NCBI GenBank assembly: GCA_963920705.1
Contig: OY987226.1
Location: forward strand, 10,542,501-10,606,500
Direction: 5' to 3'
DNA from: Odiellus spinosus
Taxonomy: Eukaryota; Arthropoda; Arachnida; Opiliones; Phalangiidae
Length of the DNA stretch: 64,000 bases
Shown: positions 52,208 through 63,870 of the stretch, piece by piece
Numbering within the stretch: the stretch's first letter is position 1
Layout: every line of letters starts with the position of its first letter
Position numbers and translations under genes: made by a program
The notes under the pieces: model-generated
Told to the model about the DNA's origin: nothing
The model's input: only the letters and a program-made list of their open reading frames with translations
The model's database searches: none

Positions 52208-52668
52208 CAGGGTGACCACTTTTCCTATATTTCCTATTTTTTCCTATATTTTTACCTCCTTCCTATTTTCTCCTATAATTTAATGGAAATTCCTATAATC
52301 TCCTATATTTCTACTCAAAATCTCTATAGTTAAGGGTAAAGTTATAAATCATACTGTCAGCTCTGGCTGTATAAGGTTAATTAGCTTAACTGTACATTTT
52401 CCAGTTAAAATAGTCTGTAAAAGTCCATACTATTTAAGCAATTGGATCATATTAATACCATGTTTAAACCGGTGGCGAGAGTTGCGATGCAATAATAAAC
52501 ATGGTTCCTACTTTTAATTATTTTCTGTTTTATCATATATTTTCCACTTATTTCTTCCTATTTTTATCCTATATTATACATAAATTTCTTCCTTTATTTT
52601 CCTATATTTCACAAAGAAATTTCCTATATTTCCTATATAGGATTTTCAAATTTTCAGTGGTCACCCTG
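52208..52668. mobile_element. hAT-like element with CAGGGTGACCACT ends and TTTCCTATA repeats
   Basis: Inverted ends CAGGGTGACCACT and AGTGGTCACCCTG. The interior is packed with TTTCCTATA-type repeats. Flanks share only CTTAAT/TTAAT, so the target duplication is decayed. No coding sequence. Confidence 0.75.
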
Positions 52669-53445
52669 CTTAATTTAAACAAATTTTATATATTTATATT
52701 ATCATGTAGTATCATTATAAAAAATATCATGTTTCATTTTCCTTTTCCCATAATATGTTAGCAAATAGTGCAATTTTTTTTTTAATTCAAGTTTAAAATG
52801 AAAAATCTGTTTTATTTTTAGCTCGTTGTTTCCCTTTAAACTTCCGAAAAATCTAAAAAGTAAAATTACTCATTTATCTGAAGTCACATTTTACACGCCT
52901 ACACTTTAAAATGGAATGCCACCATATTGGTTCTGTATCTCTATGTATTATATAAATTTAAGCTTCTTTTAAACCGGTATTAAGAAAAAAAAATTGAAAT
53001 TTATCGGTGCTTACCATAAATTTTCTAACTCACTTTTGGGTGGCTCAGACTGATGTATTAGATCAATTGATAGAGAACTAATAAGATCGTGTTCAAATTC
53101 GCTATGTTAAACTGAGAAAAATCAAGAAAAAATTTCTATTTATCGAAAAATTAAAAATTGCGAGCATCGAATATTTTTAAAAGCCCAAATTTTTTCCCTC
53201 GTGTTTGTATTCAGTAAAATCAGGAATTCGTATATAAATATAGAAGAAATATTAGACAGACTTTAGTGAGTGCGCTTCATAAGTCCACGACCATTTTATT
53301 TTATGAGAGGGGAGGGTAAGCCTTATTTTCATGAAACCAAAGTTAGTAAAGAGACAGGCTAAGCAGACTCTTACAAGCCACGTGACTGTTCGTAATCCAG
53401 GCTTGATTTCCAGAGCGCGACCTTTCTAGTTCTACTTTCAATTGC

Positions 53446-53501
53446 CTATTTAAACGATAAGGAATCGATAAAAAAGCACTTGTTAGGTTGCATTTTTCAT
53501 T
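53446..53501. mobile_element. Right-end fragment of a TTAA-family MITE
   Basis: CCTATTTAAACGATAAGGAA, then AAAGCACTTGTTAGGTTGCA and a decayed TTTTTCATTTAA match the 3' end of the family. Confidence 0.65.
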
Positions 53502-53685
53502 TAAATCGAACTCGGCGCAAGTTTGTAGCCCAGTTAATTTTCGTTCGATATCACGAAACTTAATGTTCTTTAAAATTATACATTTATTTAGAGAATTAAT
53601 TAAATTTTTATATCATCTCCAAAGAATGTTGATAAAACAAAGCTGGAAACACACAGACATCATACGCTTTCATTATTACGACAGT

Positions 53686-54990
53686 TGTAACGCCTAATTA
53701 TCTTCATTTAAAATTATTTTATTATTCGTAAATAAATAAGTTCAGTATCCCTTTAAAATATTTCAATCTTATTCATTTCTTAAATATTGCACCTGGTCGC
53801 ACTTGTAAGGAAAGAAGGGAAAAACCATTTTGTCAAACTTGTTTAACGCTGGACGTTGCAAGCGCGACCGGTGGCTAATCCTCGCTCCTTACCCCTTTAA
53901 CAATGCCAGGGTAGCTAGGAATAGAAAGGCTTCTGCAGGGCCTCTCCTATTCATGATTACCAGCTTAACCTATACCTACTAATGCAACGTGTACGCTCTC
54001 TCGCCACCTAGTCGCCATGTTACTTTTAAAACCCCAAATATTTTCTTTAACCCCCCCAAAGTTGAAGGTTGCCAAGCCTTGTCTTTTATATTTTGTTTCT
54101 TTGGAATGTATATTGTAAAAGTGTTATATGTGAACTGTGACGTGCGGGTTTTCAAGATCTCAGAGATGAGGTCATTTTGAATGGCCATGATTGGTGCGTG
54201 CCCGTTTGGGTATTTTTGGGACCACGTGTGCCCTTGATGATGAAGTGGACTTGGCGCGAAAACGAAGAGATCGAGATGAGATGAAATCCAGATACTAATT
54301 TGGACGGTGGTGCCCTTCGGGCTCACCAGGAACAAAATGTTTTTACTGCGACGGTATGGTCGGAGCGCGGAAGTTCGCTATTATTATATTTTGAAGCGCG
54401 TCGTTAATTTAATTAACAAAAGCCGTACTTCTTCTGAAGGACTCCGTAAACTACGCCGTGTGACATGTATCCAATGTATCGTAAATATGTTTAATATTTT
54501 TAATGTACCTTCGATAACTTTATTACATAGCAAGCCTTATGCGCTTTTAACTAAATAATTTATCAAGCCTTGTGCGCTTCGAATTAATTATTCTTCATGC
54601 CTTTTAAGCGGCATATAATTAACGCTAAAAGAACGCCGCAAAGCCTTTATGGGCTTTATTCAAATAAGTTCATTTAATTGTTTTGTTTATTATGTATTGT
54701 TATATTTAAAGTTTTGATTGTTAATGTGTTAGTTTTATTAAATATCTTGGCAAACTTCAATCCTCTATTATTTTTAATCTACCTTAACCCTTAATACAAA
54801 TTCCCCTAGACAACAGTTTATTATTCTTTTTAGTTCGCCACCTCCCAATAGTGAAAAGGTAGGCGAGACCCGGACCGTATTTTTATTATTAACCTTGTAG
54901 CGAATATTTAATTTTAATCAAACTCTTAGCTTTAAGTATTTCCTACTTAATTTAATCTTTATTTAACCTAGCCAAAAATAATTCGTTACA
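53686..54990. repeat. 5' LTR
   Basis: 1305 bp, same as 57063-58367. Contains TG...CA ends. Open frames on both strands (such as 53979-54335) recur at the same offset in the other LTR and show no domain, so I do not call them genes. Confidence 0.92.
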
Positions 54991-54992
54991 AT

Positions 54993-55010
54993 TGGGGGCC
55001 CCGCCGGGAT
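54993..55010 (+). other. Primer-binding site, tRNA-Pro-like
   Basis: TGGGGGCCCCGCCGGGAT starts two bases after the 5' LTR. It matches the complement of the 3' end of tRNA-Pro at 15 of 18 positions from memory of that consensus. It sets the element orientation as plus. Confidence 0.7.
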
Positions 55011-56084
55011 CGTTAGATCATTTAATTATATCAGTTAATTTCACAAAATTTTATAGATTACCTTGTAGTAACATGGAGTTATTTCTTACAAGGAGAGACC
55101 ATAATTTTCTCGTGCAATTTTTAAGAAAAGACTATGTCTTCAGGGCTACAGAAATATGGCGCTTTTGTTGCCGGCTGTTTAGCTCGTACGCCTTATGTGT
55201 ACATGTCCTTTTGTTAGGTTCATCGAATTGACATTAAGTAGTCTGTTAATTGGGTTGTGCGTTAGATTTTGGGCTTCTCTGAGTTTTAAAGTTACATTTG
55301 TTATTAGTTAGTTTCTTCCCAGTTTAAAATTTTTTTAAAAGTATAGTTTCCGCAATGATTTTAAAGTGATAGTTTTTCTAAGTACCCTTTTAGCTTTTTA
55401 GCGTTTATACTATAAAGAAACGAGCTTTTGTCTCCAGGTCTGCATGCTATGATGCCTCTGTTCAGATCAAATACTTGTGTATTTGCTCCCCTTATGTGGG
55501 TTCTACGGATTGACATTCAAAGTGATAGTTTCTAGTTTTTCGTTTTGGGTTAATTTTTCTTAGTTTGAATTTTTTTTAAAATCGTCTTATGGCACCAGTA
55601 ATTGTTCTTACACAGTTTTTTTTATCAGGGTTTTATGTCCCTTAACAAATAATAATTTCTATTTAATTTCCTTTTTTTTTAGTAATTTCCTTTAGAGGTT
55701 AGGTTTGCCCTTTAATTTTTTTAAAGTTTTCTTGCAACATTTTAGAATGTTCCAAAATTTTTTTTGTAGTTTACTCTCCCTTTGTAGGATAGTCGAAGTT
55801 TTTTTTTTTTCTTTTTTTGTTGTAGTTTTGAATGCTTGCTCATAATGGCAAGTAAATAATTGTCCCCTAAAATTTTTTTGGCCGTGAAGCTTTACTTTTT
55901 GGATTGTTTCACGTGTCCTTACCGGTGTTAATATGTAAATTCTGTATATAGTCATTTAATTGCCCTTAACTGTAAATTTTAAAATTTTCTCCCCTATTTT
56001 TTTTGGCCAAATTTATCTCAGGATAATATTTTTTTTTTTTATGTTTCAAATTCCTTTAGTGTTTATTTCCTCATGTAGTGTATA

Positions 56085-56330
56085 TTTTATTTTCCCATTT
56101 AGTGTTGAGTTTATTTTCCCTTGTAGTGTTGAGCTTAATTTCCCTTTTAGTGTTGAGTTTATTTTCCCATGTAATCTTTAGTTTAGTTTTCCGTTTAATG
56201 TGTAGTAAAAATTTTTTTTGTTAGTGTTAGTGGTAATTTTTTTGTTAGTGTTAGTGGTAATTTTTTTGTTAGTGTTAGTGGTAATTTTTTGTTAGTGTTA
56301 GTGGTAATTTTTTTTTAGTGTTCGGTAAGT
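56085..56330. repeat. Short tandem repeats inside the LTR element
   Basis: First a TTTTCCCTTGTAGTGTTGAG-type unit (about four copies), then GTTAGTGTTAGTGGTAATTT with variable T runs (about four to five copies). Further on (56560-56840), loose repetition of GTGGTGGGTTAACT-like phrases. Confidence 0.75.
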
Positions 56331-57053
56331 GTTAGTGTATTTCCTCGTTAACTGTTTAATTTCATGTTTAGGTACTTTGTAGTACGTATTTTTTTCTTGG
56401 TGTCTTCCCCTATCTTTAAATGTCAGATTTTACTATCTAAAGACTGAAGTTATAGGTGGCCAAAGCCCTAGAATTTAGCCGAGTGGTAAACAAAGCCCAG
56501 GCGTTTTGATTAGTTTTATTCTTAGTAGTAAAGGAAAACTTAATCTATTTTTGATCCCCTGTGAGTGGTTATGGTTAACTCAATTTAATTTTTATGTGCG
56601 CACATGTTATTGTTAGTGTCCTCCGTACTCCGTGGGACGTATAGCTAAAATAACGTTTATTTTTACCTTCAAGTGGTGGGTTAACTTTGAATTCCCCTTA
56701 GAGTATTGGGTTAACTCTAGTTTAAGACTTAAGTATCGTAAATACTGGCAGTTCTTTCATTTCCCGCCCCCCCCCCCCCTTCAAGTATTAGGTTAACTTG
56801 TTAATTTTTTTTTGTCCCTCTGAGTGGTGGGTATAGCTCTGATTTTAATTCAATTTGTTTGGTACTCATTTTTTTTTTAAATGCTGAGATTTCAGTTTTA
56901 GTTTAAATTCTAGCTAGTAATTTTTTTCCTTTATTTTTGGTGCACCTTTATGTTATAGTTATTCATAGGATCCATTTCGTGTTGTTAGATATTTCCCTTT
57001 AATTTTTTATGTTACCTCGGGGTATGTCTCTCGAGGACGTTCGACGCTAGGTC

Positions 57054-57062
57054 GGGGAGAGT
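57054..57062 (+). other. Polypurine tract before the 3' LTR
   Basis: GGGGAGAG immediately precedes the 3' LTR, the usual place for plus-strand priming. Short, so only moderately certain. Confidence 0.55.
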
Positions 57063-58367
57063 TGTAACGCCTAATTATCTTCATTTAAAATTATTTTATT
57101 ATTCGTAAATAAATAAGTTCAGTATCCCTTTAAAATATTTCAATCTTATTCATTTCTTAAATATTGCACCTGGTCGCACTTGTAAGGAAAGAAGGGAAAA
57201 ACCATTTTGTCAAACTTGTTTAACGCTGGACGTTGCAAGCGCGACCGGTGGCTAATCCTCGCTCCTTACCCCTTTAACAATGCCAGGGTAGCTAGGAATA
57301 GAAAGGCTTCTGCAGGGCCTCTCCTATTCATGATTACCAGCTTAACCTATACCTACTAATGCAACGTGTACGCTCTCTCGCCACCTAGTCGCCATGTTAC
57401 TTTTAAAACCCCAAATATTTTCTTTAACCCCCCCAAAGTTGAAGGTTGCCAAGCCTTGTCTTTTATATTTTGTTTCTTTGGAATGTATATTGTAAAAGTG
57501 TTATATGTGAACTGTGACGTGCGGGTTTTCAAGATCTCAGAGATGAGGTCATTTTGAATGGCCATGATTGGTGCGTGCCCGTTTGGGTATTTTTGGGACC
57601 ACGTGTGCCCTTGATGATGAAGTGGACTTGGCGCGAAAACGAAGAGATCGAGATGAGATGAAATCCAGATACTAATTTGGACGGTGGTGCCCTTCGGGCT
57701 CACCAGGAACAAAATGTTTTTACTGCGACGGTATGGTCGGAGCGCGGAAGTTCGCTATTATTATATTTTGAAGCGCGTCGTTAATTTAATTAACAAAAGC
57801 CGTACTTCTTCTGAAGGACTCCGTAAACTACGCCGTGTGACATGTATCCAATGTATCGTAAATATGTTTAATATTTTTAATGTACCTTCGATAACTTTAT
57901 TACATAGCAAGCCTTATGCGCTTTTAACTAAATAATTTATCAAGCCTTGTGCGCTTCGAATTAATTATTCTTCATGCCTTTTAAGCGGCATATAATTAAC
58001 GCTAAAAGAACGCCGCAAAGCCTTTATGGGCTTTATTCAAATAAGTTCATTTAATTGTTTTGTTTATTATGTATTGTTATATTTAAAGTTTTGATTGTTA
58101 ATGTGTTAGTTTTATTAAATATCTTGGCAAACTTCAATCCTCTATTATTTTTAATCTACCTTAACCCTTAATACAAATTCCCCTAGACAACAGTTTATTA
58201 TTCTTTTTAGTTCGCCACCTCCCAATAGTGAAAAGGTAGGCGAGACCCGGACCGTATTTTTATTATTAACCTTGTAGCGAATATTTAATTTTAATCAAAC
58301 TCTTAGCTTTAAGTATTTCCTACTTAATTTAATCTTTATTTAACCTAGCCAAAAATAATTCGTTACA
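57063..58367. repeat. 3' LTR
   Basis: 1305 bp, same start and end as the 5' LTR and the same embedded frames at the same offset (57356-57712), consistent with a very recent insertion. Confidence 0.92.
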
Positions 58368-58371
58368 CAGT

Positions 58372-60726
58372 ACCTAATTATATTTATCTTTTATCTTTTA
58401 CAATTCCTACCACATAAAACAAACAAAAGAAAGTGATGAAACTACAAGGTCAGAATGTTCCGTGTTTGACGTAATAAACCGAATTACATCTGATAAAAGT
58501 TGACACAATGAGTAAACCCAGGGTGGATTGATCCACAATGTTAATCTAATGAAGAAAAAAGTAGTAGTTACGAACTCGTCGAAAACTGTATGTAACGAAT
58601 ATTTTCCTATCTGGTTTAATTTCGTTCACGTATAATTATTTAATGGTAGTAAAAGGAAGGCCTATTTCTCCATGGGGGTTTTCCGCGGAACCCTCGGAAT
58701 AGAAATGGTTATCCTCATCTGGAAATGGTTATCTTACATCTTTGATTTTCGAAGCCCATCTTAAAATCCCTTTTGTTAATAGCCCCTAGAGTTGAAAAGA
58801 GTGAACCCCCGTAACAACGCCCAAGACCCCTCGTTTTATATTCTTTTATATTCAAAAAAACATGTTACGCCTTGAGTCTGCTTTGAACTTTTTGTACCGC
58901 ATCTATAAGCGGATGCCAAGTAATAAATTGTCAAACTGTTCACCTATTAGTGTTGACATTTTTAGTGTATCGCGCGCGAATCTAAAGCGCCGCTAAATAC
59001 TTTTAGGATAGGATTGTAAGCCGCCAATTATTTTAATGAATGCATCGGGAAAATACATGTGCATGCTTTTTGTAGTTTTATTACCCGATGCCAGGGTTAG
59101 TCATCCCGACCGATGACCATAGAAACTGTTAAGAAGTGGTGCGCGAACTTTCTGCCCCCTTCATGTCGTTGTATGATGTTGCCATCCCGGTCCCTGATTG
59201 GGTAAAGAAGAACGGGCCGCGGACCTAAACAATTAAGTTGGTTTTGGCGGGAAGAAGAAAATAGATTGAAGAAAAAAAAAGAGATGAAGTAAGAAAGGAC
59301 ACTCTCGATGATACGCTGAAGGAGGAACAACTCTGGATGGTGGCTTCAAGGAGGAACTAGATCGGAAGGAGAGGAAGAAGAAGTCCGAATGTTCTAATAC
59401 CAAAGAACAAAGCTGTCGAGAAGTCCGGCTATGTTCGGTTAGCTAACGAGAAACGTTTCGCGCTGGTCGCTGCTAATTTTGGAGGCTCGAACGGAGCAAG
59501 CGCTCGCCCTTTGGACCACAGCTCGACACCTATGTCGTATAACCTCTTCTAGTCATCTCCATCTTCCCTATCGTCAAAGCATCTCGACCGTCTACCTGCC
59601 ACGACAATGAACTCGATACGACGTCATGTGATAAGTACAATTTTAAGGAGTGTAATATAGTAGTTGTAGTAGTAGTAGTGTAATATAGTAGTAGTTTTAT
59701 TTGTGTAGCCTGGCATCGGTCGGTTAAGTGTGCATGTAGCATGTGTATATATTTTGGAGGGATTTCTAGTATTAGTGTAATAATTTTGTAGTATAGGATT
59801 AGTTAATGGCGCAATTATAGTAGTAGGTTTTGTAGACGATTAAGGTGATTGATTATGATTGGACAATAGAAAGCCAATATCTCATTGTAGTAGTAATATT
59901 TGATGTTGTCCTACAACACATAATTAAAACAGACTCATGGTACGACAAGTTATGACTCATTATTCCCACTTAAAGTTTAAGCTAACCATTTCTTAGTAGT
60001 AGGAATATCAACGCTTGGCACGGTTAGGCCGCTGGTAGTAAAAAGCGTTATATGTAGCGAAATAGTAAATGTTTAAACATAATTTAAAACGGAAAGAGAG
60101 AAACAGCCGGTACAGCTGAGCTACCAAGACAGACGCGAGAAAACATGGACTGTTCAGCGAGACGCGTTAGCAGGCTACCGTTTTCATTACGTTGTATGTC
60201 CCAGTTGAAGCCCCAGTCTAAGTTTTTGTATACACGTGACACATTTTATCCAATCATGGGACTTGGATGAAAAGGTCCATTTTTTTCAAATTTACAAAAA
60301 AAAAAATTTTACATCTAGCGGTTGAAATCGTAACTAAATCGAGCAGACGCTCGCTTTAATCAATGTCAATCAATCCCTATTTATTTTTATTCCATCAAAA
60401 AGCGTCGTTTACTCAGAAGCAAATGAAAAGAAAAATTATGCAACACTATATAAAGCTGGATTTAGCATTTATTTGGAGGGCAGGTGTATTAGCTTATATT
60501 AATTAACCCGGGCATGTTTAAATAAATGAAATTAGTATGAGTTTGAAAGAATGTTTGAAAACTGCAAATATCTCTTTCGCTACAATATTCAGTTATCCTG
60601 GTCATTAAATAGAGCGTGAAAATGATATCAACATTTATGAATATTTCGATAATTATGAATTTTAGATTTCCAAAAATTCGAAACCCAGTTCGTGTTCATA
60701 TAAGTCCTTCGAACAAGGCTGTCAGT
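58372..60726. other. Spacer between the LTR element and the secreted-protein gene
   Basis: No reading frame with family features. A GTAGTAGTAGTAGTGTAATA-type microsatellite lies near 59660-59695. Otherwise mixed sequence with slightly higher GC around 59100-59600. Confidence 0.5.
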
Positions 60727-60728
60727 GA

Positions 60729-60735
60729 TATAAAA
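60729..60735 (+). promoter_or_regulatory. Candidate TATA box of the secreted-protein gene
   Basis: TATAAAA lies 120 bp before the ATG at 60855, giving room for a start site near 60760 and a 5' UTR of about 95 nt. No intron is needed. The position is plausible but not unique; another TATATAAA-like site lies near 60448. Confidence 0.45.
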
Positions 60736-60854
60736 GTTCTACTTTTCCTATCGTCTAGGAAATTGTTAGATTAACTCTATTTCATACTCTCTTTAACTAC
60801 GAATCATCATTATTAATAAGATTGAAGAGCTCTGTTACATTCGTCCATTTAAAA

Positions 60855-61238
60855 ATGAAATTTCCAACACTCAACATCGTTTTACTGGCGCTCTCGTTAA
60901 GCCTAACGCTCAACTTTGTAAAATGCCAAGAAGAAAAAAAGGACTTCTCGACGGCTGTTCGCAATATTTCGACCAAAATAATCGAAATTATGGTTAGTTT
61001 TACGCCGGAACAAATGCGGGAAGCGACGACGTATTTGCAAGACCCAGAAGAACGGAAAAAACTTTTTGAAATTGTAACTGTGGCTTTGAGTTGCGAGGGA
61101 ACGATGGATAAACTCTCCGACTTGCTTTTGGAATCTAAAATTGGAGTAATGATGGCTGATAAATTGCTTCCTGTTATGGAAGATTGCGAAGTTGTGATTG
61201 AGGAGAAGAACAAATGGTTGAATTGTAAAAAGGAATGA
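60855..61238 (+). CDS. Small secreted protein, family not recognised
   Basis: A single-exon gene of 127 residues. It starts at ATG 60855 (AAAAATGAAA context) and ends at TGA 61236-61238. A clear signal peptide (MKFPTLNIVLLALSLSLTLN) ends near FVKC/QEEKK. The mature part of about 105 residues is charged and probably all-helical: an amphipathic start (FSTAVRNISTKIIEIMVSFT), then TPEQMREATTYLQDPEERKK, and three cysteines in LSCEG, EDCEV and LNCKK. It has one N-glycosylation-type site (NIS). I cannot place it: it lacks the 4-6 Cys pattern of odorant-binding proteins. A TATA-like box and AATAAA (61289-61294) make it a credible gene. The three-cysteine pattern would leave one unpaired. Confidence 0.75.
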   Translation: MKFPTLNIVLLALSLSLTLNFVKCQEEKKDFSTAVRNISTKIIEIMVSFTPEQMREATTYLQDPEERKKLFEIVTVALSCEGTMDKLSDLLLESKIGVMMADKLLPVMEDCEVVIEEKNKWLNCKKE

Positions 61239-61288
61239 AGCGATAATTAACAGAACAATTTAAATATGAATATTAATTAGCAAGTATG

Positions 61289-61294
61289 AATAAA
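61289..61294 (+). terminator. Poly(A) signal AATAAA
   Basis: AATAAA 51 bp after the stop codon of the secreted-protein gene. Confidence 0.65.
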
Positions 61295-61477
61295 ACCAAA
61301 TTTTTTATGATAAAAATATAATCAATTGTATTTATTGATCATTAAAAATTATGATTATGGTCCCTACAGACAAGCCGAAAACTACAGTATACTATAAATT
61401 AACCTAATTTCCATTTACTATTTAATAGTTTAATAAAAATATAATGAAAAATGTATTTATATAAATATTGAATATAT

Positions 61478-61552
61478 TACTACGTTTATTCAGAAGTTTC
61501 AAATTTAATTATGCAATAAAATAAAAGTTGAAACTTCTGAATAAACGTAGTA
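61478..61552. repeat. Hairpin with 25 bp perfect arms
   Basis: TACTACGTTTATTCAGAAGT... (61478-61502) is exactly complementary to 61528-61552, with a 25 nt AT-rich loop. It lies about 240 bp downstream of the secreted-protein stop. It could be a small RNA precursor, a tiny foldback transposon or chance; arm perfection argues against chance. Confidence 0.85.
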
Positions 61553-61910
61553 GTTATTATATGCAAGTAGTCATTGTTAATTTTTGAATTGAATATATTT
61601 TACCAATATCTTGGAATAAAAATTAAAAGAATAAATTAAATAATTATCAAAACTGAATTTAAAATTTAATTTTTAACTATATTTGAATTTAATATTAAAA
61701 TATTATGGGAAAATATGAACAATTAAACGTAATTCAATAGACTTATTTTTAAAACAAGCCTAAAGGCGGGTTTTCAAGCAATATTGTTTTGGTTAAGAAT
61801 CGATCTTTTTCATCAAATCAAAGGTGAAGCTTAAATTAAACGTAAATTCGTTTAACTGCTCGTTAACAGGCTTCAAGTAACAGAAAATCGGATGTCTATA
61901 TCAGTTTGAT

Positions 61911-62246
61911 CAGAAGCCGATGAAACCCTCCTTTGAAGTCTACTACTCTAATGTTCCATATAGCGCGCTTCTCTGTATGGGCAAAATTCACAATTTTACG
62001 AGATCGGAGGGGTCCTACTTGATGCCCCCTGTCTACGGAAAATTGGAAATTCTCTCTCTCCACAAACGACGACGTTTTTTGGACGAACTCCGAGGCTGCT
62101 GGAGATATTCGCTCGACGAACTCCCGCTCCGAAAATATCTACCGTTAGGAGGCGTACGAATCGCGCTTTTGAAACTAACCCATACAGAGAGGGGTAGACA
62201 AGACCCGGGAGTAATAGACTTCAAAGGAGGGTTTCATCGGCTTCTG
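61911..62246. mobile_element. 336 bp MITE with 7 bp target duplication
   Basis: Inverted repeats of about 32 bp begin CAGAAGCCGATGAAACCCTC. It is flanked by GTTTGAT (61904-61910 and 62247-62253). The interior is GC-rich. An open frame covers it completely on the plus strand, but it consists of the terminal repeats and shows no domain. Confidence 0.9.
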
Positions 62247-62253
62247 GTTTGAT

Positions 62254-63720
62254 ATAAGCAATAGCTTGAAAAACTTTGTTTGAAAACTGGGCTTCAGAAT
62301 AAGATTTCATTTTCATCATCCCTTTACATTTTAAATTTTAAATTATCTATTGAATAATAATTTTGATATTCTCGAACAATTTTTATATCCGTGATCATTT
62401 TATAATATGAGAGATAGGCCTGGGCAAACCCTAGATATCCTTGGCATTGGATTCAAAACTGTTTATTTGAAAAATTAGAGGGAGTAACCCGGGGATTCAG
62501 TCTTGACATCTAAATTTATCGACTTCTAGCTCGTATAAGAGGGATTGTACTTAAAGGATTTAGACACATGTGCCACTGATGTAAACCTGAAAAATTGTCT
62601 ATTTTTTCAATCTTATTTTTCTTCACCGGGATCCCAAGTGTTACTTGGCTCAAAATTTAATTATAACACGCGCCAAATGATTCCTGTAGCGCCCCGAAAC
62701 TAATTTCTTGGATAAGAGCCACCAATTTTATTTTTGTATACTTTTTAAAGATTTAAAGTACACTTGCGAGTGTTATTGTCTGAAAATTTTAACAATGAGA
62801 AACTAACACGAGTAGAATTTTGGAGATTGATAGATTATAATTTACCATCTCACGGTATTTTACCGGTATTCACAAAATAATTTGTATTTGAATACCGAAC
62901 GCATCTTTCCAACTCTTCAAAATTCTTATTTTAGAATAAAACACTACAACTTTTGACCTCATTTTAATATTGAACCCAAAGAAAACCAATTTATACACCA
63001 AAAAAGTGTCCAATAACTAACATAATTCTCGATTCCGAACTAGGGTTTATTTTTAACTCTGAACTTTCTTTTTAAGTCACTAAAACAATTACCGTATCTT
63101 ATAGGTGTACTTTAAAAATGTTGTTACCTCCCTTAAGACCGTCATCTTTCAACCAGATGCGATAGAAACCAAATTAGAAGGTGGTTTTAAAATTCTATTT
63201 CTTTTAAACTAACCTTTAGGCTTGATGAAGCCGCTATGAATTTTAACTCGGGAGATTTTTTTTTTAACCCTTCTATTTCATGAATATTAAACAAAAAATT
63301 GTACCAGACTAGGCGCCATGAATTAAATTTTGAATAATTAATCATACTTCAGCGGCTGCCTAACCTGGCTTGGCTTTTAGTATTTTTTAAAACAGACGTT
63401 TGGTTACGCTTTAAGATTTTTAATTTTTTTATTTTTTGTTTCGAAAGATTTGATGGGGATTGTTTATCATGTCAAATAACACCATTTTATCAAGAACCAA
63501 TTTGTCTAAACCGAGAATATACAACAGGGACGCCACATGAAAAATTGTAGGCAAAAAATTAAAATCAGGCGATGATTTTTCAAAAAAATAATATTGCGTT
63601 AAGGGGAAAGTTTTATAATTTTGATATAAAAATTTATAATATTTTTCTGGACTAGTTACGAGAGAACCTTGCGGTTTGTTTTTTAAAAATAATTTAAGGT
63701 TTATTGTAATAAAATATACA
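62254..63720. other. AT-rich spacer, nothing recognised
   Basis: No supportable frame or RNA gene. GGTATTTTACCGG-type motifs near 62855-62870 recall those near 22220. Confidence 0.5.
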
Positions 63721-63870
63721 CAGGGTTGTCACGGGTCAGGGAAAACAGGGAAAAGTCAGGGTATTTGAAAATGAACCAAAAAAAGTTATGGAATTTAAGA
63801 TATTTTAAAAAGTCGGGGAATAGTCAGGGAATTTAAAGATCTTTCGAGAAACCAGGAAATTACAATCATT
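63721..63870. mobile_element. Fragment of a CAGGG-ended element
   Basis: CAGGGTTGTCACGGGTCAGG followed by repeated GTCAGGGAAT motifs, like 17255-17444. The other end is not visible. Confidence 0.45.

Larger units (their letters stand above)
48401..53681. other. Repeat-rich gene-poor stretch upstream of Pvf
   Basis: Contains the 43 bp array, poly(T) near 50183-50210, MITE 51102-51532, the hAT-like element 52208-52668 and a MITE end at 53446. I looked for a Pvf signal-peptide exon on the minus strand and saw none that I could defend. Confidence 0.55.
53686..58367. mobile_element. LTR retrotransposon derivative without gag/pol (LARD-like)
   Basis: Two LTRs of exactly equal length (1305 bp) that look identical where I compared them. 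Both start TGTAACGCC and end TTCGTTACA, and the whole is flanked by the 4 bp duplication CAGT (53682-53685 and 58368-58371). A primer-binding site and polypurine tract are present. The 2.07 kb interior is T-rich, repetitive, and has no frame resembling gag, protease, reverse transcriptase or integrase. It must have been mobilised by enzymes from elsewhere, and recently. The 4 bp duplication fits Gypsy-type elements, but no domain confirms it. Confidence 0.9.

Noticed and set aside
53979..54335. 118-codon minus frame in the LTR (repeated at 57356-57712)
   Set aside because: It occurs identically in both LTRs because they are copies. No domain, no known LTR-encoded protein fits.
61920..62252. 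110-codon plus frame over the 61911 MITE
   Set aside because: Begins and ends in the terminal inverted repeats and overlaps a frame on the other strand; no domain seen.
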